Source: Spongilla lacustris (taxonomy: Eukaryota > Porifera > Demospongiae > Spongillida > Spongillidae). Taken from it: 64,000 nucleotides of DNA. The notes beneath the pieces are model-generated. The model was given only the letters and a program-made list of their open reading frames with translations, did no database searches and had not been told where the DNA came from. Shown here in pieces: positions 1 to 11,843 of the stretch (positions within the stretch are counted from its first letter, which is position 1; each line of letters starts with the position of its first letter). Where the stretch lies: positions 6,117,981-6,181,980 of the forward strand of contig OX442436.1 in NCBI GenBank assembly GCA_949361645.1. Direction: 5' to 3'. The position numbers and the translations under genes were made by a program.

Positions 1-820
1 CATTAAACGAGTTCAATCATTGAGTCCATGTTCATGTTATCACACATAATTGCTGTGTGTGTGTCTGTGCAGCTGTTAAATTGCTGTGTGTGTGTGAATT
101 AGTGCAGTTGCATTGCCTAATAAAGTACTCAACGTGTATGTAGATATGTATTCCTTCCTGACTCCCACTTCTCTACCCCTGCCTTCCTATGAAGTGTGGC
201 ACTGACATATCTAAGGCGGCTGTACAAAGTGACTAAGTCTGAGTACTGCTGTATCTAGTTGCCATGGTAACTAATAAGAACAGTATGAGGCAGGTCTTAT
301 CTGTAGGAAGCTGTGACAATGTATACATCAGAGGTGACATGCATGGTGCAAAGGATGATCTGTCTCTGGGCTTAAAATGGGTTGTCAACTGCTACCAATG
401 TCATGTATCTGTATTGCTTACTATGTAGTTTCTTGCATTCTCGTAAATCTAGGATCTCTAATGAAACTATATAATAAGAATAGTAAGCTTACAATATAGG
501 TATTTCCTTTCAAGGCACACAAGTATATTATATTTAAGTGCAAGCTCCATGCAATGCTGCATGTGATGAATGTGTGGTGTGTATGTGTGTGTGGTGTGTA
601 TGTGTGTGTGGTGTGTATGTACGAATGTATGGTCTGTGTCTGTGTATGTATGTATGTGTGTGTATGTATGTGTTTATGTATGTATGTGTCTGTATGCATG
701 TGTGTGTGTGTGTCTGTGTGTAAGTATGTGTGTGTATGTATGTATGTGTATGTATAAATGTATGTGTATGTATGCATGTGTGTATGTTATGCATACATAC
801 ATACACACATACATACATAC

Positions 821-853
<33 letters not shown>

Positions 854-1174
854 TGCCATCGCATTATACAAGTATAACACGTTTGGAGGAAGAGACTAGA
901 CATAGTTGAGAACACATATATCACCAAGCTAACAACATTCAAAGTTCTACGGCATCTACATGACCAAAGATGTGTTTTACGGAGATGCATACATACATTC
1001 ATACATACATACATACATACATACATACATACATACATACATACATACATACATACATACATACATACATACATACATACATACATACATACATACATAC
1101 ATACATACATACATACATACATACATACATACATACATACATACATACATACATACATACATACATACATACAT

Positions 1175-1209
<35 letters not shown>

Positions 1210-1825
1210 TACATACATACATACATACATACATAAATACACACACATATACATACATACATACATACACACACATATACATACATACATACACATACAC
1301 ATACACATTCATACATACATACATACATACATACATACATACACACATACACATACATTCATGCATACACATACACACATACATACATACTTACACAGAC
1401 ACATACATTCATACATACACATACATACAACATACACACAGACACATACATACACACATACATACATTACATACTTACATACATACATACATACATAAAA
1501 CATACATACACATCAATACATACATACATACATACATACATACACATCAATACATACATACATACATACATACATTCATACATACAGTTACCATGATGAT
1601 ACAGTACTCTGACTTAGATATGTCAGTACCACACTTCTGTTCATATATATGAAAAGAAAGGCAGGGAGGGAGCTAGGGAGGAATACATATCTACATACAT
1701 GTTGAGTGCCTTATTGAATGTAACTGCACTAATTTACTAACATCTGCACAGACAGACATATGTACACACACAGCAATTATGTGTAATAACATGAGCATGG
1801 ACTCAATGATTGAACTCGTTTAATG
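1..1825. mobile_element. Foldback element with microsatellite core
   Basis: The first ~170 bases and 1655-1825 are inverted copies of each other: the first 30 bases match the complement of 1796-1825 exactly and the similarity continues with small changes. Between the arms lie GTAT/GTGT repeats, an ATA run (822-852) and a long TACA array. Long inverted ends around a non-coding core fit a non-autonomous foldback or MITE-like DNA transposon. No transposase is present. The left end coincides with the window edge, so the element may extend further and its target duplication cannot be read. Confidence 0.65.
987..1585. repeat. TACA tetranucleotide microsatellite
   Basis: The repeat is nearly pure TACA/CATA from about 987 to 1192, then an interrupted mix of CATA and CA units to about 1585. 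A related GTAT/GTGT tract occupies about 585-790. The Tyr-Ile-His-Thr and Met-Tyr-Val-Cys reading frames here are products of the repeat and not genes. Confidence 0.95.
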
Positions 1826-2286
1826 TAACAGGAAAGCGGCACATGTACATCATTAAAGCATGCATGGGTATTAAGTAATGTACATGTATCACAAATGGCG
1901 GGGGGGGGGGGGGGGGGGTGTCTGCAGGCAAATAGCATAACTAGCAGCCGTACCTAACGTGAGCACACGTACACAGGTTCAGTCCGTGGCGGGCAATGTA
2001 GTAAGGTTAGCATTAACTATCGCGTCTCTATACATGTATTACATGTAGTACAGTTGCAAGAATAAAATAATACACAGGGGGGAGGGGCCAGCTGTACTAC
2101 CAGTACCGTCCGTTCTAGCTCCGGTTCGGGGTCGCGTTCTATGGAGGTCACGTCACGTTCCCATCTGCTTCTCGTTATTTTTTGATTCCATAACGCGAGC
2201 TCAATTGCGTCATAAACCTTGCTTTGGTGATTGCGGATAATACCGAATCAAAAATTTAGGAATTGGCCTAAATATACACGGACCGT
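1826..2286. other. Intergenic, no gene seen
   Basis: This stretch holds a poly-G run at 1899-1918 and otherwise unremarkable sequence. I see no coding exon with family similarity and no RNA gene. Confidence 0.5.
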
Positions 2287-2436
2287 ACGTCATTGTTGTT
2301 GCTAAATTGAGCGTTACGTCATTGTATGTTGCTAAATTGCATTACGTAATCGCCCAAAGTAAACAATCTATCAACATACAATGACGTAGACGCTCAATTT
2401 AGCAACATAAAATGACGTAATGCGCTCTATATAAAG
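2287..2436 (+). promoter_or_regulatory. Palindromic CRE-like cluster with TATA box
   Basis: Four TGACGT/ACGTCA hexamers (2287, 2316, 2382, 2413) sit in an inverted repeat with arms 2301-2331 and 2372-2403. A TATATAAAG box follows at 2428-2436. TGACGT is the core of ATF/CREB sites, so this looks like a promoter. The nearest downstream coding signal is the hAT transposase remnant starting at about 2562, so it may be the promoter of that transposon. Function is inference. Confidence 0.45.
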
Positions 2437-2495
2437 GGTGTTATTTGGGCATGATTCATTCCATTTTCCAATTTAATAATACTGTCAACTAAAAA

Positions 2496-3020
2496 GTGAA
2501 TAAAGTTACTGCGCGATCTGTACCAGTCCTACGTTTATCCCATCGCGTTCAAAACGACATAATGTCAATCCTAAAGAAGAGGTATCAAAGCGGAGCAGAG
2601 AAGCGAATATATTTATTTATATTTAGAATATATATTTTTAGATATTTATACTTCCAGAATATTTTAGAAGACTTTATTAGTACGAAATTAAGAAAGAAGA
2701 ATTTTTAATTAAATTTGCCGCTGCATGGCCTGATGATCAGCTGCTGATGATGCATTATATATTCTGCATGGACGCTATTATGAAGTAGGGCTGGGGACTG
2801 GGGGCCCCAAAAATCAGACTGCCTATAGGCCTCCACTTGCTTAATCCGGCACTGGTATACTCCATACAAAAAGATGCCTGTTACTGTTACAGTTGTCGTC
2901 TGCTTGGTTCTGACTTGTTTCCAAATGTGAACGGATCTTCACTTTAAGAACTGGAAGCATGCTACAAACAAAGATTTTGTACTGCTCGCAGACAATCAGA
3001 TTCACCTCTTTCAATGGAAC
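2496..3020 (+). pseudogene. hAT transposase remnant (TTF zinc finger)
   Basis: Two pieces of a hAT/ZMYM-like transposase remain. Around 2562-2606 the frame reads MSILKKRYQSGAEKR, the lysine-rich SGAEKR start typical of these proteins. From about 2875 the frame reads CYCYSCRLLGSDLFPN, then after a stop and a frame change FKNWKHATNKDF, matching the TTF-type zinc finger (Cys-x-Cys-x2-Cys followed by F-x-NWK-H). The AT-rich stretch between them is not coding. Stops and a frameshift make it a dead copy. It belongs to the same broad family as the larger remnant at the right end of the window. Confidence 0.6.
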
Positions 3021-3119
3021 GTTTTTTTCCTAGCTGCATGAGCAGGAGGGGTGCCACCCTCCCGCACTGACTCTGGCCTCTCCAGGCTTTCTCAACTTCA
3101 GAAAAATCCTGCATCCATG

Positions 3120-3534
3120 CAGGAGCGGATCCAGGAAAGGCGGGGGGGTCCTTTTTTATCTTGCCTAATTAAATATCGTGCGCATTTTCATTGATGGCAG
3201 GAACCGTCCAAAAAATGCTAATAAAAAAATTGAAGAGGCTCTGAGTCTTTTTCGAAATGAATGAACGGTGAGTTCAGTAGTACGTACGTTTAGATCATGA
3301 TCGGTGCATCGAGCATTAGATATTATAGGGGCTGGATCCGTAATATTTTTGCGTAGTTTCGGAGGGTTTTCCAACGCATAAAGCGTTGGCTTCTGGGGCG
3401 GAGCCCCAGACCCCGATGGGGGAGCTTACAGCGCTTCCCCATACCCCCTATAGCTGGGCGGGAGGAGTGCCTCCTCCCGCACCCTCCCCGCGACGGCTCT
3501 GCCTATACGGATCAGCCCCCCGGCCCCTAACTGT
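3120..3534. mobile_element. Short hAT-end-like repeat with GC-rich core
   Basis: It starts with CAGGAGCGGATCCAGG followed by a G run, which resembles the hAT-like ends at 4559 and 61677. The segment at about 3405-3470 (GGGGGAGCTTACAGCGC and flanks) reappears in reverse complement at about 61795-61860 inside the right-hand hAT copy, so the two share ancestry. The right boundary near 3534 is approximate. No coding capacity is seen. Positions 3535-3850 hold only a short palindrome (3554-3582). Confidence 0.45.
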
Positions 3535-3853
3535 CCATCCAGTGTGTGCCCTACCATAGATATTTGATACAAATATCTATGGCCTTACCATACATATCAT
3601 CCTGGCTACAACTGTACGCCACTAGCTGTTTAATTGATCCTTATACCACCAGTAGGACGCCTTGTCCGAATGCCATTACGTAGACAGCAGACTCAAAGAA
3701 ATTGCAATAGGCTTCCATGAAAGCAGCTGCTCCTGCTCCTGGGTATACGTGCCAGTTCTTTAACGAAAAATATGCGGCCCATACTGTATGTTTCCTATTT
3801 ATAATTGGTTTGGGTCTTTCCGTGGCCACAACGACATATCGCGATGACTATTA

Positions 3854-4488
3854 TACCCCGTTTACACGACACAATTTTTCCGTGCCAGCACGATACGCTA
3901 CGGCTCGGCACGGTACGGTTCGGTTAAAATATGACGTGTAAACCCTGTCAAAACCGTGCCGTACCGTGCCGAGCTAGCACGGTTGCCAATAACCGTGCTA
4001 CCCGGCACGGCACGGCTCGATTGTGGTAGATCGGGATATGATAGCAATTGAGCATGCGTAGAACTGGTTTCCATAGTATTAAAATGGTGGATTGGACGAA
4101 ACAAACGGGTGATAAAGATTTGGGGAGAGGAATCGATGCAAGTGCAACTGGAAAACTGGGAAAAAAATCAATTGGTGTACAACAAGATCGGTACAGAGGC
4201 CATTTGAGGTGTATTGGATGGCCATTGCCATAATATTGCGTATGTTACGAGAAAAAAATCGCTCTCCTTTTGTGCATCTGATGCCTCCTTTTCTCGATTG
4301 CACGGAAGGTTGTAAACAAGGCATCCATTTTTATTTCTGGCAATGATTGTAGTTAATTACGGAATTGCTTTTTAAAAACCATTCTATACCACATAGCCAC
4401 AAACGCGTGTAAACGTTGCTCGATAACCGTTCCGTACCGTGCCATGCTGAGCCGTTCCGTACCGCACCATCGTCGTGTAAACGCGGTA
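3854..4488. mobile_element. PIF/Harbinger-type MITE with SANT remnant
   Basis: The terminal inverted repeats TACCCCGTTTACACGAC (3854-3870) and the complement of 4472-4488 match at 16 of 17 positions. The element is flanked by TTA at 3851-3853 and 4489-4491, the 3-bp TWA target duplication of PIF/Harbinger elements. Subterminal sequence is rich in inverted CCGTACCGTGCC motifs. A frame from 4082 to about 4207 encodes IKIWGEESMQVQLEN followed by VYNKI, which resembles the Myb/SANT-like DNA-binding partner protein of Harbinger transposons. This suggests a deletion derivative of an autonomous element. Confidence 0.75.
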
Positions 4489-4558
4489 TTAGATTCCAAG
4501 TATGGGGCACAACTAAACAGCAGACCAACAGGTTCCAATTGCTGCTTGTAATGACTTT

Positions 4559-5488
4559 CAGGGGCGGATGCAGGATTTTGGCGAGGGGGGGGTTCTACAT
4601 GAATTATTGATGAAGGGGAGGGGCGCGCGCGAAGCGCGCGAAAATTTTTGTGGTGCGCATTCTAATCTTTCCACAGATTTTATTGGACACTAAGGCAATC
4701 AACACCAACAAATGTGTGCCACTCGGTTACGTTCTGGTTTTACGGATTTAAATGGCTGTGTTGGAACATGTATGCGCGCTTTTCTTTGCTATTCAGTTGA
4801 GCCACTTAAAATTTACCATCACACTGATTCCGGCAGATGACCTACTTCAAGCAGTGAACAGTGTGACATTGGCGCGTGAAAACATTTTTTGTACACATTC
4901 CACAGATTGTACATGTATAGGGGGATTAGAAACGGAAAACGGAGGCAATATGTCATAACCAATAAATGCGTGCCACTCCGTTACGTTCTGGCTTCCAGGC
5001 TATTGTGGTTTTAAAGGGCTGCATGTGCTTCATCATATCGCAGATTTGCATTCGCCATTGTACGTTTACAAAATTACATGCGCCGGCTTAGTTTCTTTGC
5101 TATGTTAAAATTTACCATCATCTCTAAAAGCATGCAGCAAGGTGCATTCAACTTTGATGGGTACTAATACTAGCGCACCAATCAAAATAACTGCGGAAAG
5201 AATCGCTCTATTACGTCCGCGGGTTAGCATTTTGGAATACATTTAGATTTACGTATAAATACCAGCCTACTACATATCTCGCAGTTTACAGAATATAGGT
5301 ACTAACCAAGGAATAAGCAATAAGAATAAGCTGCTTAGCAACTTCACGGAGTGCACGCTGACTCTCCGTAGAAATGTATAGCTCACGTGCGCCGATTATA
5401 CATTAATTATATTCATATTTAGTTTCCGAGGGGGGGGGGTTCCAACCCCTGGGAACCCCCCCCCCCCCCCCCCGTGTATCCGCCACTG
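4559..5488. mobile_element. Non-autonomous hAT-like element with poly-G ends
   Basis: The left end CAGGGGCGGATGCAGGATT and the complement of the right end, CAGTGGCGGATACACGGGG, are similar inverted repeats, each followed internally by a G/C homopolymer. The sequence TGACTTT occurs beside both ends, consistent with a decayed target duplication. Internally, two diverged copies of a GTGCCACTC-GTTACGTTCTGG segment lie at about 4716 and 4970. No transposase frame is visible. Confidence 0.5.
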
Positions 5489-5550
5489 ACTTTGGCAACC
5501 AAATTTTAGTACGCCGTCCATTAGCACACTTGCCAACCAAATTAATAAAA

Positions 5551-5750
5551 NNNNNNNNNNNNNNNNNNNNNNNNNNNNNNNNNNNNNNNNNNNNNNNNNN
5601 NNNNNNNNNNNNNNNNNNNNNNNNNNNNNNNNNNNNNNNNNNNNNNNNNNNNNNNNNNNNNNNNNNNNNNNNNNNNNNNNNNNNNNNNNNNNNNNNNNNN
5701 NNNNNNNNNNNNNNNNNNNNNNNNNNNNNNNNNNNNNNNNNNNNNNNNNN
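5551..5750. other. Assembly gap (200 N)
   Basis: A round 200-base run of N is probably a placeholder of unknown true length. It falls just downstream (in gene orientation) of the last readable exon of the REXO1-like gene, so the rest of its exonuclease domain may lie inside the missing sequence. Confidence 0.99.
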
Positions 5751-5825
5751 ACAACAAGCAGTATAGATTTGTGTGTTGTTGGTGAGAGCTGGGGGGAGGG
5801 GGATTGTGGGTGTGGTCTCTTGTAC

Positions 5826-8800
5826 CATCTCACAGTCCACAGAATACACTGTGGGGGTGTATCCAGGCTCTGCAGGGGCTGGAAGGGACTGCACATAGCC
5901 CGATTCCTGAGATGGTTGCTCTCCTGCTGTCACATGCATCTGAGACAATGCAGAAAGGGTGTGGTTATTGATCTCCATGGTAACTAACTCCTCCCCCCCA
6001 CAAACTACAAACCTTGGCCACTTGACAGCCCAGAGAGTCCTGTCTCCCCTGGCAACAAGAAAACACAGAAACAAAACCTTCTCCACATTCTGGAAGAGAT
6101 GGAGAGAGACAGAGATGGTGAGCCAGGAGCATGTCTTGACCAATATTTCTTGGCTTAACATGTTTACAACACAAGGACAAGGAAGGTATGTGGTCCTATG
6201 ACACCAAAACCCAGAGAATTGGTGAGCAGGAAGCACCCCAACCTTTGGTCTTCCTCAGCCTTCCAAAGTGGTAGCTGCACTCCTCCACAGACTGGTAGCC
6301 ACCACTGTTGTAGATGATGAAAGGTTTGCCACACCTGGCACACATGTGCCTCATGGCTGGGGGGGGGGGGGGGGGAGGTAGTAAGTGAATGGGGGGGGGG
6401 GGGGGGGGGGGGGGGAACAGTTATCTAACCATTAGGTCCCACTGGCTGGATAGTGGTAGCGGAGTCCAGCTCTCTCCTGACGATGCTAACAGTACCCTCT
6501 TGCGCTGTAGGCCTTGGATATCCATTAGTGACCAGCTGCTCTTCAGTGAGAAGGTAGGTCTTCATGTAGTCATAGAAAATCGGACCTGTGAAGCTGTAAG
6601 TGACAGATATCACCTTACAAGGTCGCTTACCGGTAACCACAAAATCGGTCTTCTTTTTCAAGATGGTATAGGTGGGCGGAGGGGGCAGCGGCTTTGCCGG
6701 GGTGATGGCTTTCCTTCTGACCTTCTTCAGAGACTTGAGACCATCCTGGGCCTGGGAACCCGCACCCTTGTAGCGCGAGGCCAGCTCCGTGAGGTTTATG
6801 AGCCCCCCGGGGGGCGGGGCAAGGCTAAAGGACTCAGTGAGCACACTAGCGGCCTTTGCCTGCTGTGAGGTGGCAACTATCTGCACATCAGTGAGGTGGC
6901 CCTTGTCTTGGTGGGTGTGGTCAGGGACTGGTGGGGCGGGCAGATGCGGTACATGAGGTGTGGCTCCTCCCCTATCCTGTTTCTCCTTGGACTTGCCCTG
7001 TAAAGCCGCCTTTCCACTCGGTCGCTGTGATTTCTTTGCACAGCTGTCGTTGATGGTTAGAGCAGTCTCAAAGGACACATCAGGTGGTTCCCAGACCTCC
7101 TGCTCGGAGTCCGACGTCCCAAACAGCTCGGCCATGTCTGCCGCCATGTCTGCTGCCATGGAAGCCTGCTGCTGCTTCGCAGAGAGGTCACCTGAGCCCC
7201 CAGAGAGGTCACTTGAGCTCCCTCTGCTGCTGTTGCTATGGTTTCCGACACTGTTCTTTCTTTTCAGCTGATGATTTTCCAATGCTGTGGTGGTGGTGGT
7301 ATGACTAGCTTTGACAGGCTTGGAGTAGAACTGGCTGGGACTGATGGTGGTCGAGGAGGGGTTAGAAGAGGTGGTGATAACAATGTCTTTATCCACAGGA
7401 CTCGCTCCTCTGGGGTGGTAGTGAGGGTGTTCAGCAATGGAGGCATCGTCGTCAGGCGATGATGTCTGGAGTTCAGGTGTGATCAACTTGGAGTCCTTGG
7501 CCAGCTTAGGCCTCTTCACAGGCCTATCAAGCAGTTTGCTCTTTCCGAGGGATGCTCCACCATGTGAAGACACATCCATTCCTTCTCCCTGTGGAGATCG
7601 TGACCTCTCCAGTGCGGCTGACCCTTCTCCTTGCCGCTCCAGTGCAGCACCACGTGCTAGCTTTTTTCTCACCAGCTCAACAGCTTTCATCCGCGATGCT
7701 TCTTTTGTTGGTCCTCCCCCTCCTCCCCCTCCTCCATCCTTCCTTTCCTCACGAGAGCCGTCCTGTGCAGTCCTTACCCTCCCCACCCCCTCCAGCAACC
7801 TCTGCCTCTTCTGATGCTCACTTCCTTTGGTCACCTCAGTTCCTCCGAGGGCTGATGGGACAGGGTCAGTGCGTTCCTTCTTCCTCTCCCCAGGGGGCTC
7901 CTTCCCCTTCCTCCCCCCCGGGGGTTCCTTCCCCTTCATCCCCCCAGGGGGTTCTTTTTCCTTTCTCTTTGCACCACCTCTCCCATTAGGATTTGTTGTC
8001 TCCTTCTCTATGTAACACTCAGCAGCTGTGTCCTGCTGCCTTGTACCAACCTTGGTCTCTGACCCTGCTCCACCCTTGACCTCTGACCTCATACCAACTT
8101 TGACCTCTGCCCTCAGCCTTCGCAGCTGATTGGCACTGGTGTTCATGTAAGCCATGTGGCTGATGCTCCGGTCGTGGTTTTGTTTCTCCCGTTCAAGACC
8201 CTGAGGTATGAGGAGGGAGAAACAGCTTAGGGAGGGAGGGAGGGAGGAACAGCTTAGGGAGGGAGGGAGGGAGGGAGGGAGGGAGGGAGGGAGGGAGGGA
8301 GGGAGGGAGGGAGGGAGGGAGGGAGGGAGGGAGGGAGGGAGGGAGGGAGGGAGGGAGGGAGGGAGGGAGGGAGGGAGGGAGGGAGGGAGGGAGGGAGGGA
8401 GGGAGGGAGGGAGGGAGGGAGGGAGGGAGGGAGGGAGGGAGGGAGGGAGGGAGGGAGGGAGGGAGGGAGGGAGGGAGGGAGGGAGGGAGGGAGGGAGGGA
8501 GGGAGGGAGGGAGGAATAGCTTAGGGAGGGAGGGAGGGAGGAACAGCTTAGGGAGGGAGGAGGGAGGAACAGCTTAGGGAGGGAGGGAGGGAGGAACAGC
8601 TTAGGGAGGGAGGGAGGGAGGAACAGCTTAGGGAGGGAGGAGGGAGGAACAGCTTAGGGAGGGAGGAGGGAGGAACAGCTTAGGGAGGAAGGGAGGGAGG
8701 AACAGCTTAGGGAGGGAGGAGGGAGGAACAGCTTAGGGAGGAGGGAGGATGGTGGAACAGCTCAGGGAGGGAGAAACAGCTTCTAAGACCAAACACAAAG

Positions 8801-11800
8801 AACACATGTACCATTCCCCCTTCGAATATCACATCATTAGTACATGTAACGTATTCATGACTTCTCACAACATTACATAACAAATGTACACATCAGCTTA
8901 CATGTACCTGGGGGGGGAGGAGGAGAGAGATAGTTGGGAACCAGGATGGTAGAAGTCAGAGGTAAGAGATTAATTATCTCACCAGACTGGCTCTCAAAGT
9001 GGACCACCACCCCACTAGCTTCCCACCACCTACCATGGTATAGGCTAGCTGACCACCCCATTGCTATAGGCACCACCCCATTACCTACCATGGTATAGGC
9101 TACACTACCTACCATGGTATAGGCTAGCTGACCATCCCACTAGCTGACCACCCCATTGCTATAGGCACCACCTCACTACCTACCATGGTATAGGCTAGCT
9201 GACCATCCCACTACCTACCATGGTATAGGCTTCTTGGGCCGGTCTCCCCATGTTGAGGTATTCATCGATGTAGGCATCCAAGAACTTCTGCCTCACTTTT
9301 GTAGGGACACGGGCGTTGATAGTGAGAGGGAGGGAGGGTCTCTTCAAAGCACTGGTCTGTTAAAGCCGACGCACATATAAGCGGTATGAAGAGATGTGAT
9401 TTATATGATTTATACCAGTTATACGAGCATGTGCTAATGGTACTGTGTGACATGCTATACATACACACCAAATCACAAATTTGACTGTCAGTCACTGACA
9501 ACAATTTGTGACAAAAATATTAAGTCCTTGAGAATTTATGTTCATACCATATCACGAGAAATTAATGCTTGCTAAAACCATGTACTAACTAACTCCATAT
9601 ATGCATACACTGCTCCACATGTATACTACACACTAAAATACAGGACACTCCACACATACATACACATACCTCACACATACAAACTTCACACATAAACTCC
9701 ACACATACACTCCACACACATACACTTCACACATACACTCCACACACATACACTCCACACATATACTCTACACATACACTCCACACATATACTCCACACA
9801 TACACTCCACACATACACTCCACACATACACTCCACACATACACTCCACACATACACTCCACACATATACTCCACACATACACTCCACACATACACTCCA
9901 CACACATACACTCCACACATATATACTCCACACACATACACTCCACACATATACTCCACACATATACTCCACACATACACTCCACACATACACTCCACAC
10001 ATATACTCCACACATACACTCCACACATACACTCCACACATATACTCCACACATATACTCCACACATATACTCCACACATACACTCCACACATATACTCC
10101 ACACATATACTCCACACATATACTCCACACATACACTCCACACATATACTCCACACATATACTCCACACATACACTCCACACATACACTCCACACATATA
10201 CTCCACACATTCACTCCACACATACACTCCACACATACACTCCACACACATACACTCCACACATACACTCCACACATATACTCCACACATACACTCCACA
10301 CATACACTCCACACACATACACTCCACACATATATACTCCACACATACACTCCACACATACACTCCACACACATACACTCCACACATATACTCACACATA
10401 TACTCCACACATACACTCCACACATACACTCCACACATACACTCCACACATATACTCCACACATATACTCCACACATATACTCCACACATACACTCCACA
10501 CATACACTCCACACATATACTCCACACATATACTCCACACATACACTCCACACATATACTCCACACATACACTCCACACATACACTCCACACATACACTC
10601 CACACATATACTCCACACATATACTCCACACATACACTCCACACATATACTCCACACTGTAATACACACCACATGTACCTCTTCAGTCCGAACCACACGC
10701 TTTTTATGTGAGTGCGTCTGGAGAGCCAAAGGGTCCAGTGCAGCAGAGAACTGCAAGGGGAGGGAAAGCAGACTAAAGGAAAGAGGGAGCAACGCAGGCC
10801 ACCCCCCTTACACCAGACGTGACAGCCTTCTTGGGGTTAATACGGACAGGCTTAGTGTCCCTGAGCATCTGGTAAGCAGAAGACAAAGGCATATAACACA
10901 CACAAGTGGTGCTGGCGTGCCAACTGCGCTGCAAACTTACAGGGGCATTCAGATGGGCCATCCTCTTCCTCTTCAAGCCAGTCAGAGGGGTGTCCTTCTG
11001 CACCACAGAGAGCAATAACGCTGGTCAAAGGATGCGCGCAGTCAGGGCATACCCCAGCCTACCTGGGAGAAGTGGCTTGTAGCTGCTGTCCCTTGCGGAG
11101 GAATGGTCAAGTAACATAAACGCTTAACTTCAAACCAACGCACCATCCGTCGTTGCTTGTGTGGCCTTGATAAAATCGGACTCGATTTTCGCGAGGTCAG
11201 CACCAGCCTGCTCCTCGGTCTGCAAGTCTTCGTCCTCCCCCGCCTGCCCCTCATCTTCATCCCCTGACGTTCCAAATATCTCCAACATTGTCTGGTCTAT
11301 ACTCTGGTCATCGGCTGACGTGAACTCGCGCTCTGGAGGCGAGCCATCGCCAGCCGGAGTAGCGTCAGTCGGCGGATCATTCGTGGAGGCACGTATTTGA
11401 TTGCCTTCTGAGACGTTTTGTATGTTGTGGCTAGACGCTGCTCCTTGCTTCTTGCTGTGGCTTACACCCTCTTTAGCCTCCTCCTGCCCGCTACTATTCG
11501 ACGGGCCACTCGATCGAGACGACGGAGTGCCGCTGACAGCCTTTGCGGCTGACGACTTGCTCCTAGGGCGCCTGTTTGCATTCGCTTCCTGTGAACTTCC
11601 TGTCCTCACAGAAGGCGCATCCTTCCGCTCTACCGCCTTGGCTAGAGTGGAAACACAGTTTGCGAGTGAGAATGGGGGAATGTGCACTATTTAGATGCCC
11701 GCCTATTGCGGAGGTCACGTGTGTGGCAAGCAAGCCTTACTGTCAGGCCTGGCGTGCCGATAATGGCAGTGGACCCTCTGGCAGAGCCCGCGTTCGAAGA

Positions 11801-11843
11801 ATGGACACGGGATTGCGCGGAAGTAGCCAGCGGAGTGAAACAT
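5826..11843 (-). CDS. REXO1: REXO1-like RNA exonuclease, 3' end missing
   Basis: REXO1 is a nuclear DEDDh 3'-5' RNA exonuclease that binds elongin A. Visible exons (minus strand): 11843-11741, 11641-11144, 11091-11063, 10997-10941, 10868-10812, 10750-10679, 9356-9219, 8200-6430, 6356-6243, a short one near 6050-6012, and 5939-5826, about 995 codons. The start MFHSAGYFRAIPCPFF with a Cys/His cluster matches the REXO1 N-terminus. Later come ARVPTKVRQKFLDAY and YLLTEEQLVTNGYPRP, a zinc-binding CARCGKPF...SVEECSYHFGRL block, GCQVAK, and finally VYSVDCEM, the Exo I motif with the first catalytic Asp and Glu. The remaining catalytic motifs are lost at the N gap. The middle is long, charged and low-complexity. 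Two acidic FGTS motifs (EIFGTSGDEDE, ELFGTSDSEQE) resemble TFIIS-N-domain-binding LFG motifs. The phase of the 6050-6012 exon did not resolve cleanly. Confidence 0.85.
8225..8770. repeat. GGGA microsatellite and AACAGCTTA minisatellite
   Basis: A pure GGGA array runs from about 8255 to 8512, bordered by copies of a longer unit (GGGAGG repeats plus AACAGCTTA) up to 8770. It lies in the REXO1-like intron between exons 9219 and 8200. The 103-residue Gly-Arg-Glu frame is a repeat artefact. Confidence 0.95.
9025..9240. repeat. Minisatellite containing copied splice donor
   Basis: The plus-strand string TACCATGGTATAGGC occurs five times (about 9031, 9087, 9109, 9181 and 9218). The last is the true exon end and donor of the REXO1-like exon 9356-9219, read on the minus strand as GCCTATACCATG followed by GTAGGTAG. 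The other four lie downstream in the intron, so the array was seeded by the exon-intron junction. Confidence 0.75.
9645..10660. repeat. 13-bp minisatellite (CCACACATACACT)
   Basis: About 1 kb of a 13-bp unit with C/T variation (CCACACATAYACT) and occasional length variants lies in a REXO1-like intron. The Val-Trp-Ser-Val-Cys frames of up to 323 residues on the minus strand are artefacts. Confidence 0.95.

Noticed and set aside
960..1652. Tyr-Ile-His-Thr repeat protein of 230 residues
   Set aside because: It is a translation of the TACA microsatellite inside a foldback element.
2496..2708. A 70-residue standalone gene
   Set aside because: Only the MSILKKRYQSGAEKR part is recognisable, as the start of a hAT transposase. 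The remainder is AT-rich non-coding sequence.
8208..8519. Gly-Gly-Arg-Glu repeat protein
   Set aside because: It is a translation of a GGGA microsatellite in an intron.
9686..10698. Val-Trp-Ser-Val-Cys repeat frames up to 323 residues
   Set aside because: A 13-bp minisatellite gives open frames in all three phases on one strand. It lies in a REXO1-like intron.
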